A DNA stretch of 64,000 nt from Lagopus muta (Eukaryota > Chordata > Aves > Galliformes > Phasianidae), in the NCBI RefSeq assembly GCF_023343835.1, contig NC_064437.1, positions 196,001 through 260,000 on the forward strand, given 5' to 3'. A program made the position numbers and the translations under genes. The stretch's first letter is position 1, and each line of letters opens with the position of its first letter. This document shows, in pieces, positions 26,509-38,425 of this stretch. Under the pieces are notes generated by a model. That model searched no databases. It was not told the origin of the DNA and worked only from the letters and a program-made list of their open reading frames with translations.

Positions 26509-29500
26509 AGGGATTTTCATGAGAAATGACTCTATTCTGAGGCTGGAAGGAAAGCAATGGTTGGAATTGTATCCAATGGCTGACATCAGTATCAGCCTGT
26601 AGGCAAGTTATAAGGACAGGATTTGGTTTGAAGCACAAAGAGCCTTCCCATCCAGATGAGCTTTGTTAGCTTCAGCAAGCACTGGGGGTGTGAGGGTTTA
26701 TTGAGAGCTCTGCCACACAGTGTCACACCTTCAGCGTTTAAAGAAGGCATAAAGCTCAGTGTTTGTAAAATTCTGCGTGACTGTTTCCTTTAAGCAAAGG
26801 AGGTAGTGATCAAGATGTCCTGCCTGCAGTACCACTGGAGGTCTTCAGTGTTTGTGAGGACCTGTCTACAACGTACCCTGGAATGGGCAGAGTATTGGCA
26901 TCCAGCACCCCGTGCTTAGCTGTTGAGGACAGCTTTCTGGTTGTGATTTGCATATGGAAGCTTCTTTCCTTAGCCCTGTTTTCTGCCTTTCCCTAGGCAT
27001 ATAAACAAAATTTTCACTGAAAACTCATACATCCTTTTGGACAAAATTTTCTGTCATACGTCTGCTGTGAAAGCAAAGAATTACATATAATTACAAGTAA
27101 AATATATGTCAGTGGTGCTAGGAATGTGATCCGTTTCACTACTGGTGGAACCCCTGCTTAAATGAAAGTTGTAACAGTTGCATCTGGTCCAAAATATTTT
27201 TATTTGCAGACAAAGGAGCAATGCATTGCTGTGGTGCTGTCACTGTCAGTATTTTCTTCCATTTGCATGTTATGACTTTGCATTTTGCAACTACTGAGTG
27301 TCTGCATGCATTTCAGTACAATGAAGTCTTTCCTTACTAGGAGAACTTTGTAAATAGAAACAGCCCAGCTGGGAAACAGCTTTGTGATATTGACGAGATC
27401 TCAGTCCTACTTATGTGTCACCTAAATGTTGGCCTTGAGTTTTACCAAGTCATGCTATTGCCAGAACTGCTGCTGCAGTGCAAGCTGTTGGGAAGCATCA
27501 ACTGGACCAGAGAGACAGCTCCAGTATTGAAGTTACTGGATTTCTGTGGTCAGACAGAAATAAATGTGTGAGGAACGACTCCAGACCTATAAATGCCTTG
27601 AAAGGTTGCTATGAGCAATTAAAGAACATATAATGAAAAGAAATCCAACACAAAATATTGTGCCTTGAAGAGAAGTAATCTTCACTTTGCTTTGCTGTTC
27701 CAAAGGCAATGTGTGTGATGTTTTTATTTTGGAATTTCTAATATTTCAAACTAAATATGCATGGAGGCTGGGGAGAAAAAAAAAAAAAAAGTATTTTAAA
27801 ATGCAATGTATCCTGAAAATAAGTTAGTGCTTTGTCCAGGTTCCCATCAATGTGATTTCAGCACCATGAGTGATGCTAGATGGCTAATGAGTCAAGGGAA
27901 TAGAGAAAAGGACCTGAATTAGAGACAGTCTGTGCTGGATTAACCTAAGCTGACAACTGAGCATCCTGCAGCCTCTTGCTTGCTGCTTCCCACCCCCAGT
28001 GGAGTAGAGAAGGTGATCAGGAGGGTGAAGGTGGGAAGAATGAATGGTTGGATATAAAGACAGTTTAGTAAGTGAAGGAAAACAGAACCAACTAATCAAC
28101 CATCCAAGGGATGCAAAGGCAATTGCTCACCTCTCAGCTTACAGGTCTGCATGCAGACAGGCTCTGAGCAGTGGCAGCCTTGGAAGGATCTTTATTGATG
28201 TGATCAGTCACCTAATTGCTCTGTTATTGGTGCTGGCAAAAACCAGAAATGTGCTGGAAAATCTGGAGACGGTACCAAAACAGAGAAGGGTGGCGATGTC
28301 ATGCAGGGGAAAAAGGCAATTTTCCTGGAGTGGAGTGATGAGAATTTTAGCAACTTCTCATTGCACAGATTGCTGTATTTCTGGACTGGTAACTAGTTGT
28401 TCTGTGGTACGTGGGGAGTTCGGTAATCGGAAGCAGTGAAAATGATGAGAAACGTGACTGACCATAAGCCACTCGTGGGCTGCAGTGAGAAGCACAGTGT
28501 GTGGGGTGAGGTCATTTCTGGGACAGCAGATGCTAAGGCTGTTGTCACCAGTGCTGATCTGCTCAAGGAGTGGCCTGTTCTGACTAGCCTGATTTGCTGA
28601 ACCAAACCGCCGGTACAAATAGGGTAACAGGGAGGCCAGAACCATCCAGTGCGTTCAGCTTGGCAGCCAGGAAAATGTTGTGAGAAACACAGCTCAGGCT
28701 GACTGTGCTCTGTGTGTGCCAGTGGAGAAAGAACCGTTCAGGCTGTAAGAAAGTACTGTTACCAGAACTGTCGCAGTGTGTGAGAGGTGTCAGAACGGCC
28801 AAGGAAGGCTTAGGCCACAGAGCTGTCTGTAAGGAGACTGAGAAGGAGTGTGCCCAGACTAAGGGAGAGAGATGGCCGCTAAGCTGCATGTGCTGACCTT
28901 GGTGGCCTCTTCCACAGGTGGTTGTTCTCCAGGAGACCTCCAAGAAATGCAGAGCTGCAGTGGTATTATGTAACCAGGAAGGGGCAGCCAGCATCCTGCA
29001 GGCTGACTCCAGGTTATCACCTGTGCTGGTGATCTTCCAGCGAAGAGGTCGGTTCACACGAGTGTTTGCTGCCCCAGGGATTTTTGGTGACTGAGCTGAT
29101 AGCCCTGGAGCAACTGAGTGAACACCAGGCTGCTGTGTTAGTTTATCTTAGCTGTGCTTGTGGTGTGTGGCATCCATGGCCCTTTCTAGATTCCAAGTAG
29201 TGTTGGGCAACTCTGAGTTCGTATCTCATTGTGTGCCTGAGCACTTCTATGAAAGCAGAGCAAAAAAGTTGTTACACTGTTTGGAATTATTTGTTTGAAG
29301 TTGTTGCTTCTGGGGGATGCCTAGGAACAACTTTCTTTAATTTCTCTATTTTTTCCTCTGCTAAAGGATATGTTTTCAGAGGGAATAACCACTTACTGTT
29401 GAGTTCTGGGTGTCGGTGGGAGCGTTAGCATTATTTTTAAGTGGAAAATGATTTCTAAATAGACAGAATGCCTTTTCTTTGAGTATTTTCTTTGAGTATT

Positions 29501-32500
29501 TCAGAGTAAACCCAGAAACCAAGGAAAAATATTGGAAGAAAACTCACTTGTCACTTGTTCCTGTTTTTCCCAGGAGCTGGAGGCAATCTTAGCTGGCCAT
29601 AGGACTCAGCTGCTGCCTGCTCTGCCACAGCACTCACGCTCTTCCCAGAAGCACTGCCTTGAGTGGTAGTTACAGGAATGTCCAAAACCAGATGGTTGCA
29701 TTGAAGCCTAAATGATTCAAAAACTGAAATGCTTTAGTCTTAAATTCCTCCCTGATGTTGCTCCATCAGAGCCAATTGATTTGGCCTCCTGTACCAGCAT
29801 CCTCCTAAACTCTGCCAAACCTCTTCAAGCTTGCTGCAGTTGCTCACCAATGGTTTTATAATCAGTCCTCTTACCGCGCCCTCCCACTCAGAGCAGCAGG
29901 ACAAAGACATCTTATAAAGAAGAGAGCTACTCCTGCCTAGGAGGTAGTATGCAGCTAGAAGATGCTTTCTACTGTGTTTTAACTGTGGCTCTGAGAAAGC
30001 TGGGTGGCTTGTAGAGACAAATACCTGAATTTTGCCTGTTTTAATGTGCTGCTCTAATTGTGTCAGAGTGTCAGCTGTTATGAATGCTCTCTTCCCCAGA
30101 GAAGGGAGAGTTACTATAGTGAGAAGATTAAACCAATGCTTTGAGAAAGCTGCACATTACTATTTTTTAAAGGGAAATTAGCTGCTAAAACATTTCCCTT
30201 TTCAGTGCTTTAAAAAAATTAAAGATTGCACTCATTGAAATCTGTAAGCATTTGGCAGCAAAACTGCTCATGTTAAGAAGCAATAGATGGCTCAGCAAGT
30301 GATAACCTGACAAGATCCATTTTTTCTGGGTCACCAGTTCAGATCCAGATGGATGACGACCAGCTGTTCTTTGGAGAAATGGAGTGTAGCTGCCCAACCT
30401 GAGCCCAGTGCTACAGGAGGGTATGTCGGCCTCCTGTTTGCAGCTCCTCTGCCGCTGAACTCATCTTCAGTCTCAAAGGCAGGTGCATGGGTGGGAAAAT
30501 CGTAGTGGGATTAGAAGAGTGTCAGAGTGGGGGTGGCAGGCTCTCCCTGCCGGTATAACACTTTCAATTTATTATTTATGTTGAAGATATTTTCATTAGC
30601 ATCAGTATCCCACTAAGAGTGTGCTGTTTAAATTTCCTTTACGGGAAGGGAGAGAAATGGAGAAGTTGATTTCCTCCCCATTTTGCAGTATCCCCAGACG
30701 TAACTCCGGTGAATTTTCTGGATTAACTCTGGTTTAAAAATCAGAGAAACTGAGAGAGGTTCTGCATATGCAGTTCTTCAAAAAGGCATTTCTTGGAACT
30801 CACCTCATAGTGCCACGTAAATAATTACATATTGCAGTCTAAACACGATATTTATCAGAAATGTCCCAGAAAGGAACACAAAACTACAGCACTGGTGCTG
30901 ACAGAGCAGCGACCTGCAGTGCCTGGGCAGGGAGTTCTTCCACCCAAGGGCTCTCGGTGGGGGGTCGGGGCTCTGCTGCTCGTGGTGCCGCTGTGCCTAT
31001 CTGTAATGCAATGCTGCATTTCCCTTCTGGAGGGGGTGAATTACATCTGGTAATGATGTTATTCTTATTGCATTCGTGTGTTGTGCGGACCTTGAAAATA
31101 CATATCCAGCCATCTGATACAGCTTTTTTTTCACTATATGCGTTCACTTGCTCTTCAGCTCTGAGGCATATTGACTTAATTCTCTCTTTTCTAATGCTGT
31201 GTGTGGTTTAATCACATACTCAGGAAGAGGTGTAATTATTAAACCACAGGAAAGTTAATGATGGGTATTTGGTCTTCAGCATAGCTAACTTTGGTGTCCA
31301 GAATTTGGCATGCCATTCAATGGGGAAACCAGCTTGGGGATGTAATCCTCAAACCACATATGGTTTTCCAGTGTCTTATGCATCTTTTTTTCCCTGTATC
31401 AGGTGGAAGCATAGCTTGCTGATTGTTTTAGAAACGTGTTTTTACAATCCAACTGCATGGTGTTCACTGTGAGGCAGAACATGGTGCCCTCTGAAAATGA
31501 TTCCCTGGAATTATCTCCTATGTGGGGGAAGGGTGCTTTGCCATATGCAAAGTAGATGCTACATAAAATTTGCATATTTGTGTAAACGTTGCCTGCAGTA
31601 CTTGTCATTACACAAATGCATAATTCAGGGTGTTCGGTTAATTCTAAAGCTCCTAATATACTTTGCTTATTATGTATAAAATCCTTAGGAAATTGGCTAA
31701 TAATTGCTCAATGTTTTCTTTACTGAAGGGATTTCCTGGTAGCCTTGCCAATGGCAAATGCTCATTTGTAGCTCTCTTTTTTGAGTTCTACTTAATTACA
31801 GATATGCTAAACTACATAAAATTTTGTATCTGTTGAAATGAAAGGAACAGAATCCATTAAAATGCAGTGTTTCTGCTTTTGGTTGGTGTTCTATTTAGCA
31901 AATGGTGTTCTGGAGTCAGCGCCCTGCTTCCTGTCCATGAGGTTGCTTAATAGTAATACAAGTTTAGAAGCAGGACCAGTATAATCACCTTTGCATGAAG
32001 TTTGGAAAACCAAAGAAATGTGGTTTTACAATAGGATTACCTGAGGAGCTCCTGCATTGGTCTCATCACTGCTTGCATTTGTCTTTGCTCCATTATCCGT
32101 TCAAACAAATAAATCGAATGCTGGAGAGAGAATTTATGTGCAGAAGATTAGGGAACAGTCAGAGTTTTCTTTATGGGTGAAGGAGATTTGTGCAGGGGCT
32201 GTGCACTGTTTATGGTGTATGAAGCCCTGAGGTGAAGGGAAGGCATATCAGTAACGGATGGACGGTTAGATCAAGAGCAATTGTATGAAAGTGGGGAAAA
32301 TACCCATGGAGTAAGGTGCTATTTGGTGTGAATAAAGGCACCAGGACTGCAATGAGCAAACTTGGACACCCCCCCCATCTGTTTAAAGAAAGTTAGTAAT
32401 TGCTGTGAAAATAGAGGCCTTGCAATATTCTTAGGGCGAGATGGGCATGGCGTGCTTTCTGTTGCTTCGAATGGAATAAACTAGAATTAAATTAACAAGA

Positions 32501-32736
32501 TCTTCAGTTGTGTTCTGACAGTTCTATGCTTCAGTGTTTGCGGTGCTTCTACTATGACAGGGTGTAAAATTAACTCCCTCTAATTAGGGCATTTACGCTG
32601 AGCTTTCTGTGGGGTGGGACTGCTATTAGAAATTACAGAAACACTGAAGGGCTGGATCTGGGCTCACATACCAACTTTGCACCAGTGATGTTCTATTACA
32701 TTCGCTGGGAAGACTTTCTGATTTCATATATTTCAG

Positions 32737-33020
32737 TTTAAGAATGCCAGGATTCCTGTTGTAAAACAGTCCTTACAGTGTTGCTTAGGATTTTCTGGCC
32801 CTTTGTGCATCAGAGGGGACAGAAAGCTTTCCCACAACGAGGTGGAGACTGTGGAGGAGTGGAAGTCTCACCTGCTCTGGGCACTGCAGAACCAAGGTTT
32901 GGGACAGGAATTCATCCTTCCTCAGTCTGGACACCTCATCTGCGTCCTCACCCTGGCAGCTCAGAAGGACAGCTGTGGTGCCCTCAGCACTGATGATGTT
33001 TCTGCACCCTTCACGTACAG
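32737..33020 (+). other. Candidate unrecognised exon
   Basis: An acceptor-like TATATTTCAG ends at 32736, and a strong donor ACAG/GTAAGT lies at 33020/33021. One forward frame is open through all 284 bases, reading SHNEVETVEEWKSHLLWALQ in the middle. The reverse strand is also open over much of the span, and no family is recognised. An exon of a lineage-specific transcript or chance are both possible. Confidence 0.25.
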
Positions 33021-33366
33021 GTAAGTTGCACCGGTGATCCTCAAGGGAAGCATTTGTTTCCCACCTCCTGTTTGAGAGTTTTCTGGGAGCCAGGAGGACC
33101 ACGCTCCTGGGAAACTGGCTGCGTGCTGCCAGAGGTACGTGTCTGTGTCACCACCTCACTTCAAGGAAATCAGATATCAGATGGTCTGAAAAACGAACAT
33201 GTGTGTGGCACTGGAATTGTTCTCATGTTTTACGTGAGGTGAAATCCAGGAATGTGCTTTTGTTTTCATACGTTTGGGGATCTCAAAATAACAGAATGTC
33301 ATTGTGGAGCAGGGAAACCGTGGTTCGGTTGGAAAGTTTGGAAGTTCTTTTTGAAGCAGGAGAGTA

Positions 33367-33422
33367 TTTTTTTTTTTTCTTTTTTCTTTTTTCTACCCCA
33401 ACCCCCCCCCCCCCCCCCCCCC
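33367..33422 (+). repeat. T-rich tract joined to a 21-base C run
   Basis: T runs broken by single C bases (33367-33392) are followed, after CTACCCCAA, by 21 consecutive C (33402-33422). The C run is unusual in this AT-rich setting and is a likely site of length error. Confidence 0.9.
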
Positions 33423-33531
33423 AACTCTATAAATAACTCTTGGCAGGCAGAAACAACCTTGATTGCATGAGATGAAGTAGAGCAACCAGCAGGCTCTACA
33501 GCAGAATAAATGGCACTGTGCCAAGAGCTTC

Positions 33532-33580
33532 ATCAAATGAATAATAGCTTCCACTTGACAATCAGTAAAGTGCCTCTTCT
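33532..33580 (+). repeat. Dispersed 49-bp element, copy A
   Basis: It aligns without gaps to 54030-54078 at 39 of 49 positions. CACTT (33552-33556) and AAGTG (33568-33572) form an inverted pair 11 bases apart, with ACAATCAG between. The family is not recognised. It could be an ancient interspersed repeat or a duplicated regulatory module. Confidence 0.7.
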
Positions 33581-34966
33581 CCTGTGGATTTAGTTTTAAT
33601 GATGATTAGAGAGGATGGGCCCCTAAAATTTCTCTGGTAGAAATGACCTCCTATTAATTTCTGTTACTTGAAATGCTGAATTTCAAAGCTATTTTACAGC
33701 TGCAAAACCAAAGGCACTGACATAAAGGATCTATTATCTTTGTAATTGTAGCAACAAGTACTAAATTTGTTATTGATTAGCAGAGACTTCTTTAACTTTA
33801 TGATCCTTCTGCTGGCTCTGTCCCTTATATAATGTTCTGTGATTTCCAGATTGCCGTATTTAACGAGTATAATGTTTGTTAGAGTGTGAAAGTCTATCCT
33901 GTGGACTAGAACCCCTTTCTGCACTACTGCCTTTTTCTAATTTAATTCCTCACGTTTGGTTCTGATCGCTGTGGATAGCAAAGTACGTGTTTCAATGTGT
34001 GTGGTACAGAAGAGCCTTCCCCAGGCGCGCACTGAGGGCAGGTCGGGGTGCTCTGTCAGTTGATGCCTCAGGGACGGCCAGAACACAGAAATCCTTCTTG
34101 CTGTTGTTCTGAGCAGAGGGTCTTCCCGGCTCAGCTGAGTAAAGAAACGTGGGGATTTTAATGACAAAGGAGTTTAATTACCGTGAAAACATGGGTGTGC
34201 AAACATACCGACTTATCCCATACCTCATTTCTTTGGTGTGGTGTTTTGTTAGCTTGATTTATAAAAGCAAAGTAGTAGAAAGAAAGTTTGGAGAATGCTC
34301 TTGGAGCCTCTTCGAGAGGGGGAGTTACGAGAGCGGTTGATTACGTCTCGCCTCTTGATTAAAATATAGAGGCAAATTGCAGCCTGTCTGGGCTTCTGTC
34401 CTTGGGCTGCCACTGCTGGTGCGCAGGGATAACACGCTTCGTGGTGTTTAATAACACAGTGTGACTTTACAAAGATGTCAAACACGTCGCACAGTCGCCC
34501 CAGTGTTCGAAACATCCCGAAGGAACCTGTTTCACTGCCAGCACGGGGCCAGAAGCGCCCGGTTCCATGCGAGTGTCTGCACTGTAGGGGAGAGCAGCCC
34601 TGCCCTGCCCTGCGTGCCTGTACGGGTGGGGAGAGGAGCCGAGCCCTGAGGGCAGCGGGCTGGGGTCCTCCGATGGGGCTGGGCATCGTGAATGGGCTGA
34701 AGGGGGGGGTGATGGGGTCACCGGAGTCTGAACTGTGCAAAGCAGGAGGCTTTGATGGCTGCTGATGGTACCTAGAAGAATGCTGGAAGGAGCAAATGCA
34801 ATGAGTCACCTGGGCAGGAGGAGGCACTTTAGTCGTGCTGGTCAGAATAGTTGAAGGAAACGTGTGAAAAGCAACAGAGGCAGAGAGATGGAACAGAGTG
34901 AGGTGGTCAGTTGTAAGCGTTTGCTGAAGATATCTTAAAATATTTTGTTCTGAATTTGTTTTGCTT

Positions 34967-34999
34967 TCTTTTCTTTTCTTTTTCTTTTTTTTTTTTTCC
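34967..34999 (+). repeat. Pyrimidine (TTTTC)n tract
   Basis: TTTTC units end in a long T run. Confidence 0.85.
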
Positions 35000-37954
35000 T
35001 GTATTCACATAGTGAAAACCAATAACAACAACAAAAAAATTGTTTTGAACCACAAATTGGAATTTTTCATTTAGAATATTGAAACTAGATGGTCTCAGTT
35101 TGTCATAACTGACCTTTTCCCTCCACACAGAAAACCCACTGTTGATGAATCAGCATATTTATTAAATAAACATTTCTCTAAATGTCTTGGCAGGCAGTGT
35201 AAGTAAACATAGCAGAGCAGGCAAGCAGAGATGGTCATTTGTTCCTGGAACTGGTCATTCTATACGCGTATGGTGGGACTTGGGATTTTCTTCCATTTTG
35301 TCATATTTGAAAATTGTTTTGCAAATCTCTTCTGTAGATATTTATTTTGGCTGCCTTTGTGTATTGCATGCTATTGTGGTTTTGCCAAGTCAACAGAAAC
35401 TCAAACTGGAATTCTCGATTAAGAGCTTTGCATCTGCAAGTTTGGGTGTTGGGCGGCTTGCGAACCTTGCCTAGTGTTTGCATTGAACTGCTGTGGCTGT
35501 GGTGACTGCTGCTGTGAAGTCGCCTGGCATTTGTGCAGGAAGTGAACTGCAGAGGTGCCACATGAGACAGAGCAAGGAACTACAGGATGTGGGGGCTCAG
35601 GTCTCCCTGGGAGCTGTGGGCCACCTGAACCTGGTGGCAAAGGGCCACGTTGGTGCTGGTGCCGTGGGAGCTGGGGGTGGGGCTGTGCCTAGCTTATCTT
35701 GCCAAGGACGATGTGGGGCTTGCACAGAGCGGGACTTGATGCATGTGTTTGTTGTGAGGATGTTATAGTATTTCATCTGTTAAAGATCGATCTTGGATTT
35801 GGTTGCCTGTTCCAGGCACTTCTGCGAGCAGATTTATGGCGTTTGCTGTCTGCAGCACCAGGATGTAACGTGGAGGTGCTCAGAATAGTGGTGGCTGTGT
35901 TTGCAATGATGGGATGTGGTCTCAGGTGGTCAGTGCATCATCCAGGCAGTAACTCTGCTCACTGGTCTGTGGGTTACCTCCGCCCTGTCTTTGCAATGGC
36001 ATCACAGTCTGTTTTTTCTTCTACAGCTGCTGGGATCTGTATTGTACTCTAACACATTCATGTTTTTATGGTTACTGGCAGAAGTTTGCTTTCATTTAGC
36101 ATGGAGTGCCCTATCGCTTAATCTCAAGTTCTCTCATAGATGATATGTTATCAGTTAACAACATAAAAATTAGGTTTCTAACCCTTCAGACATGTACTCC
36201 AGGAAATTTTCACTGAAGCTATTGGAACTCTTATCAAAGTCTGGAGAATACAATGGAGTATCCAGTGCTGGCAACACTGAATGTCTTTCATGAGATATCC
36301 CACCACTTCAAAACTCATTTCCTGCTTGCAGTTTGTGGGAGTTTTCCACTACCTTGGACATTGCTGTGCGGTAACCATTAGTAAATGCTTCTTTCACTGC
36401 AGCTGTGTGCGACTGACACAACGCTACGCGGTGCCAAGGTAGTCATGTAACCTCTGTCTGCTGTGCAAGAGCTGAGAAGGTGAGCAGATGCAAAGAAGTG
36501 CTGAGAAAATCACATGAATGTGGTGGCGAGGATTTGTTTCTTTTCTCAAGGTGCAGATGCTCTGTAACATAAATTGTAGATCTGCAAAGCTCACGCATAG
36601 ATGAGACAGCAGTAAAAAAACCTGCTTTTGCAGAGTTCTACATATAAATGTTCTTTGCATACCGCTGCATCTTCAAAAAAAATATATCCATCACTGTGCC
36701 TAGAAATGCATGGCCCTTCTCTCCTTTCTTTTTGCACCGTCCTTCATCACAGAATAACTTTCCATCATTTCAGCTGGAGCTTCAGTGTAAGTGCTGACAC
36801 TCTCAGGACATGCTTGATAAGGTTAGTGTTGGTCTTTCGTATGGAGTCAAGTATTTCTAGGCTATGCAAAGATGCTAGCACTGCTTGTGGAGCTGTTAAA
36901 GCCCAACAAGGCTGTAGGGAATGTCCTATCAGTGATGCTGCCAGCATTCTGAGTTAAATTTGACCCAAATGTATTGAAGTTTGAGTTTGTTTTCAGTTGC
37001 TGAGTATGGCTTTAACTCAAGACAAGAGAAGAAACCAGGTTATGTGGCTTTAAACAACACAAGAGTGATTTCCCTTGCAATTGTTTTCATTTTTCTTCAT
37101 GTTGATGTTCAGTTGAGTAAGGTAATCAAAGCACTCTGTAGGAATGAGAAACTTTTAAAGTATTTTATCCCAGCAGAGAGGTTCTGATAACTTGTGACAG
37201 TCCAGAACACAGAAAGTTGTCAAAAGTACCAATTGTAAATATTAGGAATCAAAATTGCCTTTAGAGACCAGTCCCTTGAAAAATGCTTGTGATTTCAACT
37301 TGCAGAAATCAACCAGGCTCATTTGGAAAGCTTTGTCACAAACATAGGTGTATTCTGTATTTTCTTAAATTTTGGAGATGGTTCATAATTTTGCACAAGA
37401 AGCCTACCTCTGTATTCTTAGTTTTTTTTGTGGTGATAAAAACTACAATTATATTCATCAAAAGTCCTTCATTCTTCCAGTTTGCATTCTCTAGCTACCT
37501 TAAAGAAAAAGATGCAGTCAATTAGTTTAGCAAATTGTGAAGTTACAAAGACCAAGAATCTTCCTTCCATAACAACCTCCTAACAGTTTCTTCAGCTGGA
37601 GCTCAGAGGTTTTGTACTGCTGCGAGTTGTGAGCTGCTACTCGTGTTGCAAAATGGAACTGCAGTCTTGAGGTTCCTTCTTTGCAGAACTGAAGTTAATT
37701 TTCATTTTATGGGACAGGTTCTTCTCAAACGGGTGGTTGGAGTCCTATCAACTGGAGGTCAGGCTATGGAAATGTCAGGAAATCTGAATGCAACTGTAAT
37801 CCTATCGTACCTTATTGTGTTGGATTTAGCATATGAAATCTCTGTGAATGGACATTCGGCTAAGTAGAACTCAAGGCAAAAATGAAGAACGGAAGGCCAG
37901 ATCTTCAGATGCTGTTAATTAGCTTATTTTATTGATTCTGGTGTGGATTTTGAG

Positions 37955-38022
37955 CCAAGGGAGGTGAACTTGATGATCCTTATGAGTGCCTTCCAACTGA
38001 GGATAGTTTGTGATTTAATGAA
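37955..38022 (+). mobile_element. Short old CR1 3' fragment
   Basis: 'gaggtgaacttgatgatcct', 'gccttccaactgaggata' and 'tttgtgattt' match the last 65 or so bases of CR1 in sense orientation with many substitutions. Only the 3' tip survives. Confidence 0.7.
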
Positions 38023-38396
38023 CTCTAGGCTATCTGCAAGCCATGCTGCCTATGTCTGCCAGTGAATTAGGATTGTCTTCACTGAAATGAAAGCCAACTA
38101 AGCTTTTGTTTTGGCATAACGTTCATGTATCACTGTTCCAGAAGCATTTAAGATGCGCACTTTATCTGTGGACTTAGTGCAGTGTCCTTCCTCTGCATGG
38201 CTGAAGCTGAACTGTCCACCCTTATTGCTGAACAGGTGGCAAAGCTTTGGCTCCGTTGAATAAATGGCAGTGAAGTCTGCAGCAAAGTTGTCTTCAACAG
38301 GCTTTTATTGCTAATGTAAAAGCTTTTTGTATTTTATTTTCATATTATGCAAACAAGACTGCTTATGAATCCTGATTTTATTTTCCTTTTACTTTA

Positions 38397-38425
38397 TTTA
38401 TGAGGAACATGGTGTTCCTCATAAA
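38397..38425. repeat. Perfect 12-bp hairpin
   Basis: TTTATGAGGAAC (38397-38408) and GTTCCTCATAAA (38414-38425) are exact inverted copies with a 5-base loop. The flanks ACT and AGT can extend the stem after a small bulge. It is too short for a standard pre-miRNA. Confidence 0.85.

Larger units (their letters stand above)
12121..33366. other. Gene-free stretch with scattered candidate elements
   Basis: There is no recognisable coding gene. It holds the candidate regulatory blocks at 13085 and 15420, the repeat-bearing open frame at 16733-17320, simple repeats and the candidate exon at 32737. Frames near 23020-23590 and 28350-29060 are open on both strands but look like GC-rich chance frames. 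Confidence 0.55.

Noticed and set aside
28601-28612. Possible homeobox WFQN-type codons on the minus strand (a GTTTGGTTCAGC segment)
   Set aside because: The flanking codons do not match a homeodomain third helix (VWFSKSG rather than VWFQNRR), so it is chance.
28584-29057. 157-codon minus-strand frame
   Set aside because: No recognised domain and no splice context; the plus strand is partly open as well. Chance or an unrecognised repeat is more likely.
29473-29498. Two exact tandem copies of TTTTCTTTGAGTA
   Set aside because: It is a minor local slippage duplication with no further structure.
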